DNA from: Desulforegulaceae bacterium
Lineage (GTDB): Bacteria > Desulfobacterota > Desulfobacteria > Desulfobacterales > JACKCP01
Length of the DNA: 64,000 nucleotides
Direction: 5' to 3'
Assembly (NCBI GenBank): GCA_034006035.1
Contig: JAVETN010000006.1
Span: forward strand, 95,217 to 159,216
The notes below the pieces were generated by a model that saw nothing but the letters and a program-made list of their open reading frames with translations, did not search any database and was not told the DNA's origin. Position numbers and translations under genes: made by a program. Each line of letters opens with the position of its first letter. Position 1 is the first letter of the stretch. Positions 25,791 to 36,400 of the stretch are shown piece by piece.

Positions 25791-26514
25791 AGTCTGCTGC
25801 CCAGTTAATAATTTTTTTTCTTGATTCATTAAACTCCTTTGATTTAAACCCTTGAACCCATTTCTTGCCTGAAACAAAATCTGAAACAATATTTATACAA
25901 ATAAGATTGATATTTAAAAATTTAGCAGCATGGTAAAGTGCAGAATTTTCCATTTCAACACAGGTTGAGCCCTTGTTTTTAAAGAAATCAATTTTCTCCC
26001 TTGTTTCACGAAAAATTGCATTTGTAGTCCAGATTTTTTCTTCCTTAAACAAAATATTGTTTTTATTTAAACTTTTTTTAATTTTAACTTGAAAATCTGA
26101 ATCAAATTTTATTTCTTCATCTAAAGCATAGCTTTTATATGTTGAATCTTCATATTCAAAGGATGAAGGAATTATTAAATCCCCTAATTTTAAATCAGAG
26201 CTTAAACTTCCACACCATCCAATTGCTAGAATATTATCTGCTCCTGAACAAACAAGAGACTCAAGCACAGCAACAGCATGAGGAGCTCCAAAATAAGGGC
26301 CTGCAATAAACCCTGAGTCTGAAGAGTAAACCTGGCTCATTAAAAAACCAAAACCTCTTTCCTTAAATGAAATGTTCTGGCGTAAAAAATCAAAATCTTT
26401 TTTTACTGCAGATAAAACTCCTTTTCCAGGAAGAGGTTTTTTAGATAAAATTAAAGGTCTTACAAGCCCTTTAGAATCTCTTTTATTCTGGTAAGGCAAG
26501 ATCCTGGAGCTCAT
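25777..26514 (-). CDS. Nucleoside phosphorylase / nucleosidase (PNP-UDP family)
   Basis: The 245-residue protein shows the PNP/UDP phosphorylase fold: SGFIAGPYFGAPHAVAVLE, NILAIGWCGSLSSDLKLGDL, and the base/ribose-binding CVEMENSALYHAAKFLNINL followed by ICINIVSDFVSG. It probably cleaves a purine or uridine nucleoside in salvage; the substrate cannot be read from sequence. The annotated ATG lies inside the end of the upstream 85-codon gene (32-bp overlap) without a clear ribosome site, so translation may be coupled or the start may differ. Confidence 0.8.
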   Translation of the reverse strand: MSSRILPYQNKRDSKGLVRPLILSKKPLPGKGVLSAVKKDFDFLRQNISFKERGFGFLMSQVYSSDSGFIAGPYFGAPHAVAVLESLVCSGADNILAIGWCGSLSSDLKLGDLIIPSSFEYEDSTYKSYALDEEIKFDSDFQVKIKKSLNKNNILFKEEKIWTTNAIFRETREKIDFFKNKGSTCVEMENSALYHAAKFLNINLICINIVSDFVSGKKWVQGFKSKEFNESRKKIINWAADYVRK

Positions 26515-26740
26515 CTTTTAATTCATCTATTATTTCATAAAGCCAGATTATATCTTCAACACTAAGTCTTCCAGCACGCCTTGGAGCACCTTCAGTACCA
26601 TCCTTTTTCATTATAATTCTTGGACCAATTTGAACTTTTGGCTCTCCTTCAGCATATTGATTTATGGAAACAACAAGACCTGTTTCTTCAGATCTCCATT
26701 GTTTTAATAATTTGTCTTTTTCAGGATCAAAACCTGCCAT
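26483..26740 (-). CDS. Conserved hypothetical protein, 85 aa
   Basis: A small acidic protein with a beta-rich middle (GLVVSINQYAEGEPKVQIGP, RIIMKKDG), a basic turn (GAPRRAGRLS) and a C-terminal amphipathic helix (VEDIIWLYEIIDELKDELQD). An AGGAGG site precedes the start. It lies between glyS and the nucleoside phosphorylase gene in the same operon. The layout resembles small transcriptional-coactivator-like proteins, but I cannot assign a family. Confidence 0.7.
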   Translation of the reverse strand: MAGFDPEKDKLLKQWRSEETGLVVSINQYAEGEPKVQIGPRIIMKKDGTEGAPRRAGRLSVEDIIWLYEIIDELKDELQDLALPE

Positions 26741-26760
26741 AATTTACCTCCTCAATTTTA

Positions 26761-28839
26761 TTAACCAGATATTCTTGAAAAATCTGCAAACCCTTTAAAA
26801 ATATTTGAAATATTTGATAAAAGAGCAATCCTATTGTTTTTTATTTTTTCATTGTCTGACATTACCATTACATGATCAAAAAAACTGTCAACCTCATCTT
26901 TTATTGAAGAAACCTCAAATAGAGCTTCTTTTATTTTACCTTCGCTTACAAAAAGTGCGGACTTTTCTTTTATATCTTTTGCCTTTGAATAAAGAGCTTT
27001 TTCTTCACTGGATTCAAAAAGAGACTCATCAATTAAATCAGTTTCTATTTTGATTTTTTTAAGAATGTTTTCCACTCTTTTAAATCCGCTTGCTAAAGTC
27101 GCAAAAGATTCCTTGTCCTTTTGTCTTAAGGCAGTTATTGCAGAGACCCTTTCCCAAACATTTGGAATTAAATCAAAGTCTGCTGAAATTACAGCTGAAA
27201 CAAGATCTCTTAAATATCCTTCATCAACAAGAATCTGCTCCATTCTTACAGCAAAAAACTCCATAACTTCATTTAAAATAATATCTTTATCTTTGGTCAT
27301 TAATGAAGAAAACTGCTCAAGTGAAAAAGTTACCATTTCTTTTAAGGAAATAAATCCTTTTTTTGCTTTTAAAATCTGAATAATTCCAATGCATTGTCTT
27401 CTTAAGGCATAGGGGTCAGAGGCTCCTGTTGGGACAAGACCTATGGAAAAACACCCACAGATTGAATCAAGTTTGTCTGCTAAAGAAACACAATACCCAG
27501 ATTTTGTTTCAGGAAGCTTGGCTCCAGCACTTACAGGCATATAATGCTCTTCAATTCCTATTGAAACTTCATCTGGATAACCCATGTTTTTTGCATAAAT
27601 TCTTCCCATTATTCCCTGGAGTTCTGCAAACTCATCAACCATTTTAGAAACAAGATCTGATTTAGATAAACTTCCAGTAATTTTGGCATTTTCAGTTTCA
27701 TTTTCATCAAATCCAAGTTTTTCACAAATAAACTCAGTGTTTTTTTTGATTCGTGAAACTTTTTCTCCAATTGAACCAAGTTTTGCCTGAAACATTACAT
27801 TTTCAAGTTCTTTATTCCAGGTTTCAAAATCTGCTTCAAGATCAGCATCAAAGAAAAAATCAGCATCTGAAAGCCTTGCTCTTAAAACCTTTTCATTACC
27901 TTTAATTACAATTTCATCTTTTAAGGGTTTTATATTTGAAACTGTAATAAAATAAGGAAGCATTTTTCCATTCTCATCTAAAACTGCAAAATATTTCTGG
28001 TGATTTTTCATTGCAGTATATAAAACCTCATCAGGAAGTTTTAAAAATCTTTCTTCAAATTTTCCTGTAAAAATAACAGGATATTCTACAAGGTTGGTTA
28101 CTTCATCAAGAAGCCCAAGGTCTTCGTATACCCTGCCGCCCGCTTCTAAGCCTGCTTTTTTAATTTCAGATTTGATAAAATCCCTTCTTTTTTCTCTGTC
28201 TGCAATTACAAAAGCCTTTTTAAGCTTTTTTTCATATTGATCAGGATTTTCAATTACAAGCTCTCCGCTGTGATGAAATCTATGGCCTGTAGTTGACCGG
28301 GAAGACTTTATCCCCTCAACTTCAAATTCTATAAGTTCACTGCCGATAAGGGCAATAAAGCCTTTTACAGGTCTTGCAAATGTCAAATCAAGATCTGCCC
28401 ATCTCATGCTTTTAGGAAAAGGAATTTTTGTAACAAGCTCAGGAAGAAGCTTTTTTAATATATCTTTTGTTGAAAAAACATCTTCATTTTTAAGTACAAA
28501 AATATAATTTCCCTTTTTAGTTTCTTCAATCTGAATATTATTTGGTAAAACACCATTTTTTTCGGCAAACTTAATTCCTGGAGTCTGAAGTTTTCCATCC
28601 TTAAAAGCAACTTTTTCAGGAGGCCCCATAATTTTTGTCTGAGCTTTTTTTTGCTCGGAGGAAATTTTATTTATAATAAGGGCAAGTCGTCTTGGAGTTG
28701 AAAATTTATAAACTTTTTTAAAATCTATTCTTTTATCTGAAAGATTTTTTTCAAGGAATGAAGACATAAAATCAAGAGCAGGTTTTATATATCCTGCTGG
28801 AAGTTCTTCTGTTGATATTTCAAATAAAAAATCAGTCAT
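26761..28839 (-). CDS. glyS: Glycyl-tRNA synthetase beta subunit
   Basis: The 692-residue subunit of the alpha2beta2 bacterial glycyl-tRNA synthetase begins with the typical FLFEISTEELPAGYIKPAL. The tRNA-binding and HD-like regions include KNHQKYFAVLDENGKMLPYF and AKNMGYPDEVSIGIEEHYMP. It supports charging of tRNA-Gly together with GlyQ, whose stop lies 3 bp upstream. Full length. Confidence 0.97.
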   Translation of the reverse strand: MTDFLFEISTEELPAGYIKPALDFMSSFLEKNLSDKRIDFKKVYKFSTPRRLALIINKISSEQKKAQTKIMGPPEKVAFKDGKLQTPGIKFAEKNGVLPNNIQIEETKKGNYIFVLKNEDVFSTKDILKKLLPELVTKIPFPKSMRWADLDLTFARPVKGFIALIGSELIEFEVEGIKSSRSTTGHRFHHSGELVIENPDQYEKKLKKAFVIADREKRRDFIKSEIKKAGLEAGGRVYEDLGLLDEVTNLVEYPVIFTGKFEERFLKLPDEVLYTAMKNHQKYFAVLDENGKMLPYFITVSNIKPLKDEIVIKGNEKVLRARLSDADFFFDADLEADFETWNKELENVMFQAKLGSIGEKVSRIKKNTEFICEKLGFDENETENAKITGSLSKSDLVSKMVDEFAELQGIMGRIYAKNMGYPDEVSIGIEEHYMPVSAGAKLPETKSGYCVSLADKLDSICGCFSIGLVPTGASDPYALRRQCIGIIQILKAKKGFISLKEMVTFSLEQFSSLMTKDKDIILNEVMEFFAVRMEQILVDEGYLRDLVSAVISADFDLIPNVWERVSAITALRQKDKESFATLASGFKRVENILKKIKIETDLIDESLFESSEEKALYSKAKDIKEKSALFVSEGKIKEALFEVSSIKDEVDSFFDHVMVMSDNEKIKNNRIALLSNISNIFKGFADFSRISG

Positions 28840-28842
28840 ATC

Positions 28843-29727
28843 CTAATTTCCTGTATTCTGTTTTTTAAGCAAAGGAAACCCCATCTCTTTTCTTTGTTCA
28901 AGATAAGCTTCTGAGCATTCCCTTGCAATCTTTCGTATCCTTCCTATATAGCCTGTTCTTTCAGTTACACTTATTGCCCCTCTTGCATCAAGGAGATTGA
29001 ATGTGTGTGAGCATTTGAGACAAAATTCATAGGCAGGAAGAACCACTTCTTCTTTAATGAGACGGTGTGCTTCAGACTCGTAGCTTGAAAAAAATTCATG
29101 GAGAAGAGAAACATTTGCAAGCTCAAAATTATATTTTGACTGCTCCACTTCCTGGGTATGGAAAAGATCTCCGTAATTTAGTTCATCATTCCATTTTAAA
29201 TCATATACATTGTCAACACCCTGAATATACATAGCAATTCGTTCAAGACCATAAGTTATTTCCACTGAAACAGGCTTTACTTCAATACTTCCTGTCATCT
29301 GAAAATATGTGAACTGAGTAATTTCCATTCCGTCCAGCCATACTTCCCAGCCAAGTCCCGAGGCTCCAAGAGTTGGAGATTCCCAATCATCTTCCACAAA
29401 ACGGATATCATGCTCAAGAGGATTGATTCCTAAAACTTTTAAACTATTTAAATATTTTTCCTGAATATCGGAAGGAGAAGGTTTAATTAAAACCTGAAAC
29501 TGATAATAATGCTGGAGTCTGTTTGGATTTTCTCCATACCTTCCGTCTGTTGGCCTTCTTGATGCCTGAACATAGGCAGTTTTCCAGGGCTCAGGGCCTA
29601 AAGATCTGAGAAGAGTTGCATGATGAAAAGTTCCTGCTCCCACTTCAGTATCATAGGGCTGTGATATAAAACATCCTTCATCTGCCCAGTATTTTTGAAG
29701 ATTAAAAATAAGATCTTGAAAATTCAT
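28843..29727 (-). CDS. glyQ: Glycyl-tRNA synthetase alpha subunit
   Basis: The 294-residue catalytic subunit contains the class II core: [20 protein letters not shown] at the start, the motif 2 region [38 protein letters not shown], and [19 protein letters not shown] as motif 3. It forms glycyl-adenylate. It heads glyQ-glyS and the small genes that follow. I see no T-box leader upstream. Confidence 0.97.
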   Translation of the reverse strand: MNFQDLIFNLQKYWADEGCFISQPYDTEVGAGTFHHATLLRSLGPEPWKTAYVQASRRPTDGRYGENPNRLQHYYQFQVLIKPSPSDIQEKYLNSLKVLGINPLEHDIRFVEDDWESPTLGASGLGWEVWLDGMEITQFTYFQMTGSIEVKPVSVEITYGLERIAMYIQGVDNVYDLKWNDELNYGDLFHTQEVEQSKYNFELANVSLLHEFFSSYESEAHRLIKEEVVLPAYEFCLKCSHTFNLLDARGAISVTERTGYIGRIRKIARECSEAYLEQRKEMGFPLLKKQNTGN

Positions 29728-29878
29728 AACAAAATTTTCCTTAAATATTTTGAAAATTAACCAAAAAACTTTTGGGAATAATTAAATGCCAAACTTTATA
29801 CTAAAATTAAATTTCGTCCATGATAAAATTCAGTTGATCTAAATCATGAAAAACTCAAATTAAATGAGAAACTAAAGT

Positions 29879-30928
29879 TTAAATTGATTCAAACAAAAGC
29901 CCCTCAGATTCTGGCTTTGTATCAAGAAGCATTCCTCCTTCAATTTTTGAAAGCTTGCTCTTCCACAAAGATTTAAGGTTTAAAATGTCTTTTTGAGAGC
30001 CCACAGCCCAGACACAGCCTCCTGCTCCTGCTCCTGTAAACCTTGCTCCGCAATTATTTTGCTTTGCAAGTTCAAAAAGCTGTTTACCTGAATTATCAAG
30101 AACATCAGGAGTCATTTCAAGACGTAATTCAACTTCCCTATTTACAATTTCTCCAAGAGCTGAAAAATCTTTATTCCCAAAATAAAGACAAAACTCATGG
30201 GAAAGAAGAGCAATTTCATTCCAGATTTCTCTAAACTTACCTGATACAAATTGCTGTCTCCATTTTGTATTTACCAAGTGTGAATCATGGGTTTTTCCAG
30301 TATAGGCCACAAGAAAATGTTTTCCTGCATTTTTAAATTCGTTTTTTCTTAAAAGAGAAGTATTTGTAAAATCAGGCCAGGAAGAAACATCTGTCCAATG
30401 CCAGGCATTTGCACCTCCAAAAGCAGCACAAAGGTGATCTTGAAGACCGCAGGGGACTCCGGCTACTGCACTTTCAATTAAAAATGCCCTTAATGCAGCA
30501 TTTTTTGCAAAAATTTTTTCTTTATTCAAAATTTTCATTAGAAGAGAAACAAGAGCCACAGAAAACACTGAAGAACCCCCAAGAGCACTTTTTGGAGGAG
30601 ATGAAGATTCAATTTTAACTTCTAGGCCTCCACAATCAAAACAATCACAAATTGCAAACACAAGACCTAAATCATGATTATAAGGAGCTTCTTTGGACTT
30701 GAAAACAGCGTCTTCAAACCCTTTTGAACTTACTTTTATATAATCTTTTTTATATGGATTAAGACTTACTTTAGTTCTAAGGTCAATTGCCATATTAAAT
30801 GTTACAGGATAAAGACTGGCCATTGGAAAACTAAAAGTATTTATATCAAGGGTTCCTGCAAAATCAATTCTACAGGGAGCTGAGGCAGAAAAGCTTTTTT
30901 TTTCTAATATTTCCTCTAAATTTATCAT
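29879..30928 (-). CDS. GHMP-family sugar kinase (galactokinase/heptose kinase-like)
   Basis: About 349 residues from the chosen ATG. GHMP kinase motifs are visible: motif 1 SAPCRIDFAGTLD, the phosphate-binding motif 2 SPPKSALGGSSVFSVALVSL, and motif 3 ARFTGAGAGGCVWAVG. The closest relatives by eye are kinases of the D-glycero-D-manno-heptose-7-phosphate or L-fucose kinase group, which would fit LPS sugar synthesis; substrate is not established. The longer frame to 30985 overlaps recO; I prefer 30928 because it starts just before the first kinase motif. Confidence 0.8.
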   Translation of the reverse strand: MINLEEILEKKSFSASAPCRIDFAGTLDINTFSFPMASLYPVTFNMAIDLRTKVSLNPYKKDYIKVSSKGFEDAVFKSKEAPYNHDLGLVFAICDCFDCGGLEVKIESSSPPKSALGGSSVFSVALVSLLMKILNKEKIFAKNAALRAFLIESAVAGVPCGLQDHLCAAFGGANAWHWTDVSSWPDFTNTSLLRKNEFKNAGKHFLVAYTGKTHDSHLVNTKWRQQFVSGKFREIWNEIALLSHEFCLYFGNKDFSALGEIVNREVELRLEMTPDVLDNSGKQLFELAKQNNCGARFTGAGAGGCVWAVGSQKDILNLKSLWKSKLSKIEGGMLLDTKPESEGLLFESI

Positions 30929-30965
30929 ATTTTTTATAAACCCTTTTTTAAGTCTGCCCTGAAAA

Positions 30966-31730
30966 TTATAAGGCTTTAGCTTCAAGACAATGGATAATTC
31001 TTTGTGAATTAAATTCTTTCCCTGTGCTATAGGAAAGAAAACCGCTTAAAAACCTTGTGCAGTCTTTAATGTTTTTTACTGAAAACCTTAGTTTTGAAGC
31101 CGTTTCAAATTGATTTTCCCTTATCCATAAAAGCTGCTTAACATTAGCTGCAGAAAGGCTGCCGTTAAAAAAATCAGAGCATTTGCAGCACAAGATTCCG
31201 CCCTTGTCAAATCTAAACTTAAAAGTTTTCATGTTTTTATCCATCTCTTTTCCGCAGGAAGCACAGCTTGAAAGCATGGGATCAAACCCTGAAAACTTTA
31301 AAAAATAAACTTGGAAATAAAGGTTTGCCGCCTGAGGCGAAATTTTATCTTTATTTAATACGCCTAAAAGAAAGACTAAAAGATTATAAATTCTTTCCTG
31401 GGGTGTATTTGCCCAGACCCAATTAGTGATTATTTCTGCCCAATAAGATGCAAACGCAAGTTTAAAAATATCTTGCCTTATTTTTTCAAAAGGGTCTTCA
31501 AGTATAACCTCTGTAAGTACAGGCATTCCTCCCCTTTTACTTGATGAATAAATTATTTTTGAAAGAGTATAGAGTTCTAGTTTGCCTGAAAATCTTTTTT
31601 TACTTTTTTTTGCATTTTTTGCAATGACTGAAACATTGCCAAATTCTTTTGTAAAATATGTAAGAATATAATCATAATCTCCAAACTCTGTTTTCCTTAG
31701 GAGTACAGAATCCAGGGGAACCTGTTCCAT
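30966..31730 (-). CDS. recO: DNA repair protein RecO
   Basis: The 254-residue protein has an N-terminal OB fold (DSVLLRKTEFGDYDYILTYF, GNVSVIAKNAKKSKKRFSG), a helical domain and a four-Cys zinc motif (CASCGKEM ... CCKC). RecO loads RecA on single-stranded DNA with RecR. It is followed by the GHMP kinase and preceded by two SurA-type genes. Confidence 0.92.
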   Translation of the reverse strand: MEQVPLDSVLLRKTEFGDYDYILTYFTKEFGNVSVIAKNAKKSKKRFSGKLELYTLSKIIYSSSKRGGMPVLTEVILEDPFEKIRQDIFKLAFASYWAEIITNWVWANTPQERIYNLLVFLLGVLNKDKISPQAANLYFQVYFLKFSGFDPMLSSCASCGKEMDKNMKTFKFRFDKGGILCCKCSDFFNGSLSAANVKQLLWIRENQFETASKLRFSVKNIKDCTRFLSGFLSYSTGKEFNSQRIIHCLEAKAL

Positions 31731-31745
31731 AAAAAGAAACTATCC

Positions 31746-32717
31746 TTATTCAATAATTGTTATATGCATATTCTGCTTAAGAGATTCTATCCACTTATCA
31801 AATCTTTTTCCAACTTCCTGGTCATATAGAATTCTTCTTATCTCAGGAGCTGCCTTTTCAAAATCTTTTTCATTTTTTTTCTTTATATCCGAGATGTAAA
31901 AAATCTGAATCCCCCTTGAAGTAACAAGAGGAGAACTTACTTCGCCTTTATTAAGATTTTCAATTACAGCTTTTATTGAATCTGAAAGGTCTCCTTTTTT
32001 AAAATAACCAAGATTACCAGACAAGACTTTCATTTCATTAAAATAAGATCCTGCTTCTGAAGAGATTTGAGTAAAATTATCTTGCCCTTCGGCTAACTGT
32101 TTTATATTTCCAAATATTTTTAAGATCTCATCCTTATCATTTTCATCAAATTGACCTGAAGGAATGGTTATATGCCAAATTTCAAAGGCTTCATCTCCCC
32201 CGTACTTTACCAAATTATCCTGGTAGTATTTTTTAACATCTTCATTGGTTACTACTATTTTTGATCTTACTTCATAATCAATAAGTCTTTTTTTTAAAAT
32301 CTGTTGCCTTAATTTGTTTTTATAATCTTCAAGAGTCACCCCTTCCATCATAAGGGCTGACTCAAGCTCTTTTGTGGTAAGATTTTGCTCTCTTTTTATA
32401 TTATCAAGAAATTGTTCCACAGTTTCTTCATCAACTTCAACTTTTGATCTTTTTGCCGCTATTTCAGCAATCTTTTCATCAACAAGATTTCTGAGCATTC
32501 TTGCCCTTACTTCAGCAATAAGCTCTTTTTCTTCAGCATCTGAGTATCCTGCTTGCTTGATTTTTTCAACAAAGGGCTCTATTTCTTTTTCAAGCTCCCT
32601 GTAGGTGATGATTTCATTATCAACTTCAGCAACCATCCTATCCACAAGCTTTTGAGCTCCAAAACAAACCTGAGCAGACAAAATACAAAAAAGTATTGTA
32701 TATTTCAAAGTATTCAT
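31746..32717 (-). CDS. SurA-like periplasmic peptidyl-prolyl isomerase
   Basis: About 323 residues with a signal peptide (MNTLKYTILFCILSAQVCFG, cleavage after about residue 20). The SurA N-terminal chaperone domain follows (VDRMVAEVDNEIITYRELEK) and a parvulin-type rotamase domain occupies the C-terminal half (AFEIWHITIP, LGYFKKGDL, GIQIFYISDIK). It should help fold outer-membrane proteins. The ATG at 32715-32717 has AGGA at good spacing; a TTG two codons upstream is less likely. It forms a pair with the next lipoprotein. Confidence 0.88.
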   Translation of the reverse strand: MNTLKYTILFCILSAQVCFGAQKLVDRMVAEVDNEIITYRELEKEIEPFVEKIKQAGYSDAEEKELIAEVRARMLRNLVDEKIAEIAAKRSKVEVDEETVEQFLDNIKREQNLTTKELESALMMEGVTLEDYKNKLRQQILKKRLIDYEVRSKIVVTNEDVKKYYQDNLVKYGGDEAFEIWHITIPSGQFDENDKDEILKIFGNIKQLAEGQDNFTQISSEAGSYFNEMKVLSGNLGYFKKGDLSDSIKAVIENLNKGEVSSPLVTSRGIQIFYISDIKKKNEKDFEKAAPEIRRILYDQEVGKRFDKWIESLKQNMHITIIE

Positions 32718-32734
32718 TATCAATTCCTGTTAAA

Positions 32735-33409
32735 TTATAATCTGCCTTCTTTTAATACATCAGCCCAATTTTCTTTGACAATATTTATTTCTATAGTTTT
32801 CTTAAGCTCTTCAAGAAGACTATCGTAATCAGCCTGAATCGTCAGTCTTTTCACAGTATCCAACACAATTTCAGCAATTTCGTTGTTATTTTTAACATCT
32901 TCAGAGTTTAAATCATTAGCTTTACAATATTTCAAAAAAACACTTCTCAAATCTTTTTCATCAACCTCAATGTTTTTATTAATTATTGATGAAAGAGCTT
33001 TTTTAAGTGCCATTTCCCTTTTAAATCTTTTTTGAAAAACAGCAGTTTCAATTGAATTGTTTTTTAAAATCTCTTCAAAAACGTTGTCAGGATACTCCTT
33101 TTTTACTTCTTCAAGGTCATTAATAAATTCTTCGTTTGTATATTCAACCCCTTTTTTTGAGGCATAATCAAGAATCAGTTCTTCTTCAATTAACTGGGCT
33201 AAAACATCTTCTTTTAGTTCAGAAAGATTCTTTAACACATAATTGTGGGAATAACCAAGTTTTGTAATCTCAAAAGCAGCTTCAAAATCTTCAGTTGTAA
33301 CTACTGAATCCCCTATCTTTACTATTACCTTGCCTTCAATTTCTTTTTTCCCAGCAGGACATCCCATAAATAAACAAGGGAGTAAAAGAATTAATATAAA
33401 TTTTTTCAT
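32735..33409 (-). CDS. SurA N-terminal-like lipoprotein chaperone
   Basis: About 224 residues beginning with a lipoprotein signal (MKKFILILLLPCLFMGC), whose Cys at position 17 is the lipid anchor. The body matches the SurA/PrsA N-terminal domain (VVKIGDSVVTTEDFEAAFEI, LIEEELILDYASKKGVEY) and lacks a rotamase domain. It probably acts as a membrane-anchored chaperone with the adjacent SurA-like protein. The longer GTG frame overlapping mfd (33457) is rejected because the internal ATG has AAGG and directly starts the signal peptide. Confidence 0.85.
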   Translation of the reverse strand: MKKFILILLLPCLFMGCPAGKKEIEGKVIVKIGDSVVTTEDFEAAFEITKLGYSHNYVLKNLSELKEDVLAQLIEEELILDYASKKGVEYTNEEFINDLEEVKKEYPDNVFEEILKNNSIETAVFQKRFKREMALKKALSSIINKNIEVDEKDLRSVFLKYCKANDLNSEDVKNNNEIAEIVLDTVKRLTIQADYDSLLEELKKTIEINIVKENWADVLKEGRL

Positions 33410-33453
33410 AAAAAACCTTGATAACCCTAAGTTGATTAATTTTTTAAAGTTTT

Positions 33454-36400
33454 TCACCTTAATTTCTGCAAACCTTGATTTAAATTAAAAAGAGTGTTTT
33501 TTGCTTTCAAAAATGTGGGTTTTACTCCGCCTGTGTCTATAAAAAGCTTTAAATCACCGTCAAATTTCCAACCTTTATTTTTTTCAACAAGCTTATTTAA
33601 TGCCAAAGGACTATTAACATAATTTTTTGAAAAAATAAAAGTAAGACCGCTATTATTCATATCAAGCTGAACAATTCCTGTTTTCATACAAATTATTCTA
33701 AGCATGATTTTTAGAATAAGATTTTCAGTTTCCTGGGGAATCTTACCATATCTGTCAGAAAGCTCACTTCTAAACTCTTTTAAGTTAGTCAGCTCTGAAA
33801 GTCTTGAAAGTCTTCTGTAAATAATCATTCTCTGGTCAATATCTGGAATATAGGATTCAGGAATATAAGCACTTAAACCAATATTGATTTCAGGCTCAAG
33901 AGGTTCTTTTATTTCCTCCCCTTTAAGGTGTGATACTTCATTTTGTAAAAGTTTAAGAAACATATCATAACCTATTGCAGTAACATGACCTGATTGGGAA
34001 GCCCCTAAAATATCGCCTGCACCCCTTATCTGAAGATCACCCATTGCAAGCTGAAAACCTGCTCCAAGTTCAGAATACTGCATAAGAACCTTCAACCTTT
34101 TTTGGGCTTTATTTGTAAGTCGGTTTTCTTCTGGAACAAAAAGATAAGCATGAGCCTGGTTTCTTCCCCTTCCGATTCTGCCTCTAAGCTGATAAAGCTG
34201 AGAAAGCCCGAACCGATCCGCCCGATTTATAATCATTGTATTTGCATCAGGAATATCAAGTCCTGATTCAACAATAGTTGTACAAACCAGCAGATCAGTT
34301 TCCTTATGGACAAATTTTCTCATTGTTTCTTCAAGCTGCTTTTCAGGCATTCTGCCATGGGCCTTACCTATTCTTACATTGGGAAGAATTTTTTCAAGAA
34401 AAGAGCAGATTCCATCTATAGTTTCTATGCTGTTGTGAACAAAATAAACCTGGCCATTGCGTTTGATCTCCTTTAAAACAGCTTCTTTTATTACACTTTC
34501 CTCAAATCCTGAAATATAAGTATTAACAGGCTGTCTTGCCTCAGGAGGGGTTGAGATAATACTGATATCTCTTATTCCTGAAAGTGAAAGATGAAGGGTT
34601 CTTGGAATAGGAGTTGCAGTAAGGGTCAACACATCAACAAAAGCCTTGATTTTTTTAATTTTTTCCTTGTGCTTTACACCAAACCTCTGTTCTTCATCAA
34701 TTACAAGAAGACCAAGGGAGTTAAATTTTATATCATTTTGCAAAAGCCTATGGGTTCCTATTACAATATCTGCCTCACCCGAGACCATTTTTTTAATAAT
34801 TTCAGTTTGCTCTTTTTTGGTCTTGAATCTATTTAAAACAAAAATATTTACAGGGTAACCCTCAAATCTTTCTAAAAATGTCTTATAATGCTGTTCAGCT
34901 AAAATTGTTGTGGGAACAAGAACTGCTGTTTGTTTACTTTCACTCCAGGCTTTAAATGCAGCCCTTATGGCCACCTCTGTTTTTCCATATCCCACATCAC
35001 CGCAAACAAGCCTGTCCATGGGTTTTTTGGAAGTCATATCACTTAAAACATCTTTAATAGCTTTAAGTTGTCCGCTTGTTTCCACATAGGGAAATCCTGA
35101 TTCAAAATCTTTGAAAAGATCGTCTGGAGGACTAAATGCATAACCTGATTCAACTTCTCTTTTTGCATAAATAGAAAGAAGCTCCTTAGCAATTTTTTCA
35201 GCTTTTTTCTTTGCCTTTTCCTTGGCCTTTGTAAAATCCTTCCCACCAAGACGGTCAAGCTTTACCCTGGAATATTCAGCTCCAACATATTTTTGTAAAA
35301 TATTGATTCTGTCCACTGGAACATAAAGTCTGTCATTGTCAAAATATTCTACAATGGCAAATTCACCTTTAAAACTTCCCAGATTTATTGTTTCAAGACC
35401 TTTATATTTTCCAAGTCCGTGTTCAGCATGAACAATTATATCTCCTAAATCAAGTTCATTAAGAGAATAAATTCTTTCACCGGCAAGCTTTTTAACCTTT
35501 TTTCTTCTTGAATATCTTACTCCAAAAATTTCATTTTCAGTGATAATTGAAAGACTTTCATCTTCAAAGGTAAAACCTTTGGCCAAATCTCCAGGAACAA
35601 TTACAGGGTCTGCAGCCTTGATATTTTTAAACTCATCTTTTTTAAACAAATCGCTTTCATAAAGCTCAGCATCAACTCCATAAGGCTTAAGTACTGAAGA
35701 AAGCCTTTCGCATTGAGTTTTTGAAGAACATACAATTACAGGTAAAATGTTTTTTCTTTTTTGCTCAAAAACCCATTCAGAAAGCGGAGAAAGAGGGAAA
35801 TCAGACCCTGTTTTTGCCTTAAGCCTTGATTTAACCCAGGAATTATCTTCAATTTTTAAAAACATTTTAGTGCTTTTTTCATTATTTCCCGGAAGATTTT
35901 TCAGGGTAATGTTTTTGAATTTATCAAGTTTTTCAATTGTTTTATTTTCAGATTCAAACAGATCTCTTGGATGGAGTATAAAAAATCCAGAATCAAGGGC
36001 ATTGTAATAGTTTTCCTCATTTTTTTTATAAACTTCTTCAAAAGACTTTTCAAACATAGAAGGGTTTGAAAACAAAACAATAGAGTCCTTGGGAATATAA
36101 TCAGCAAAAACAGTTTTTTCTTCATAAAATATTGGGAGAAGGGATTCTATTCCCTGAAAAGAGCCCTCGTTTTTTATTTTCTCAAGAACAGATTTTACAG
36201 CTTCAACCGAAACCTTTGAGTTGGCTCCTTTTTTTCTGATTTTTGAAAAAATTTTATCTTTTTCATCATCAGAAACAATTATTTCACTCACAGGTACAAT
36301 AAAAACTTCTTTTATATCTTTAATTTTTCTTTGGGTTACCACTGAAAAAACACGGATTGATTCTATATAGTCCCCAAAAAACTCCAATCGTACAGGATCA

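Noticed and set aside
29728..29878. T-box or other leader before glyQ
   Set aside because: There is no T-box sequence or terminator/antiterminator structure in the short upstream gap.
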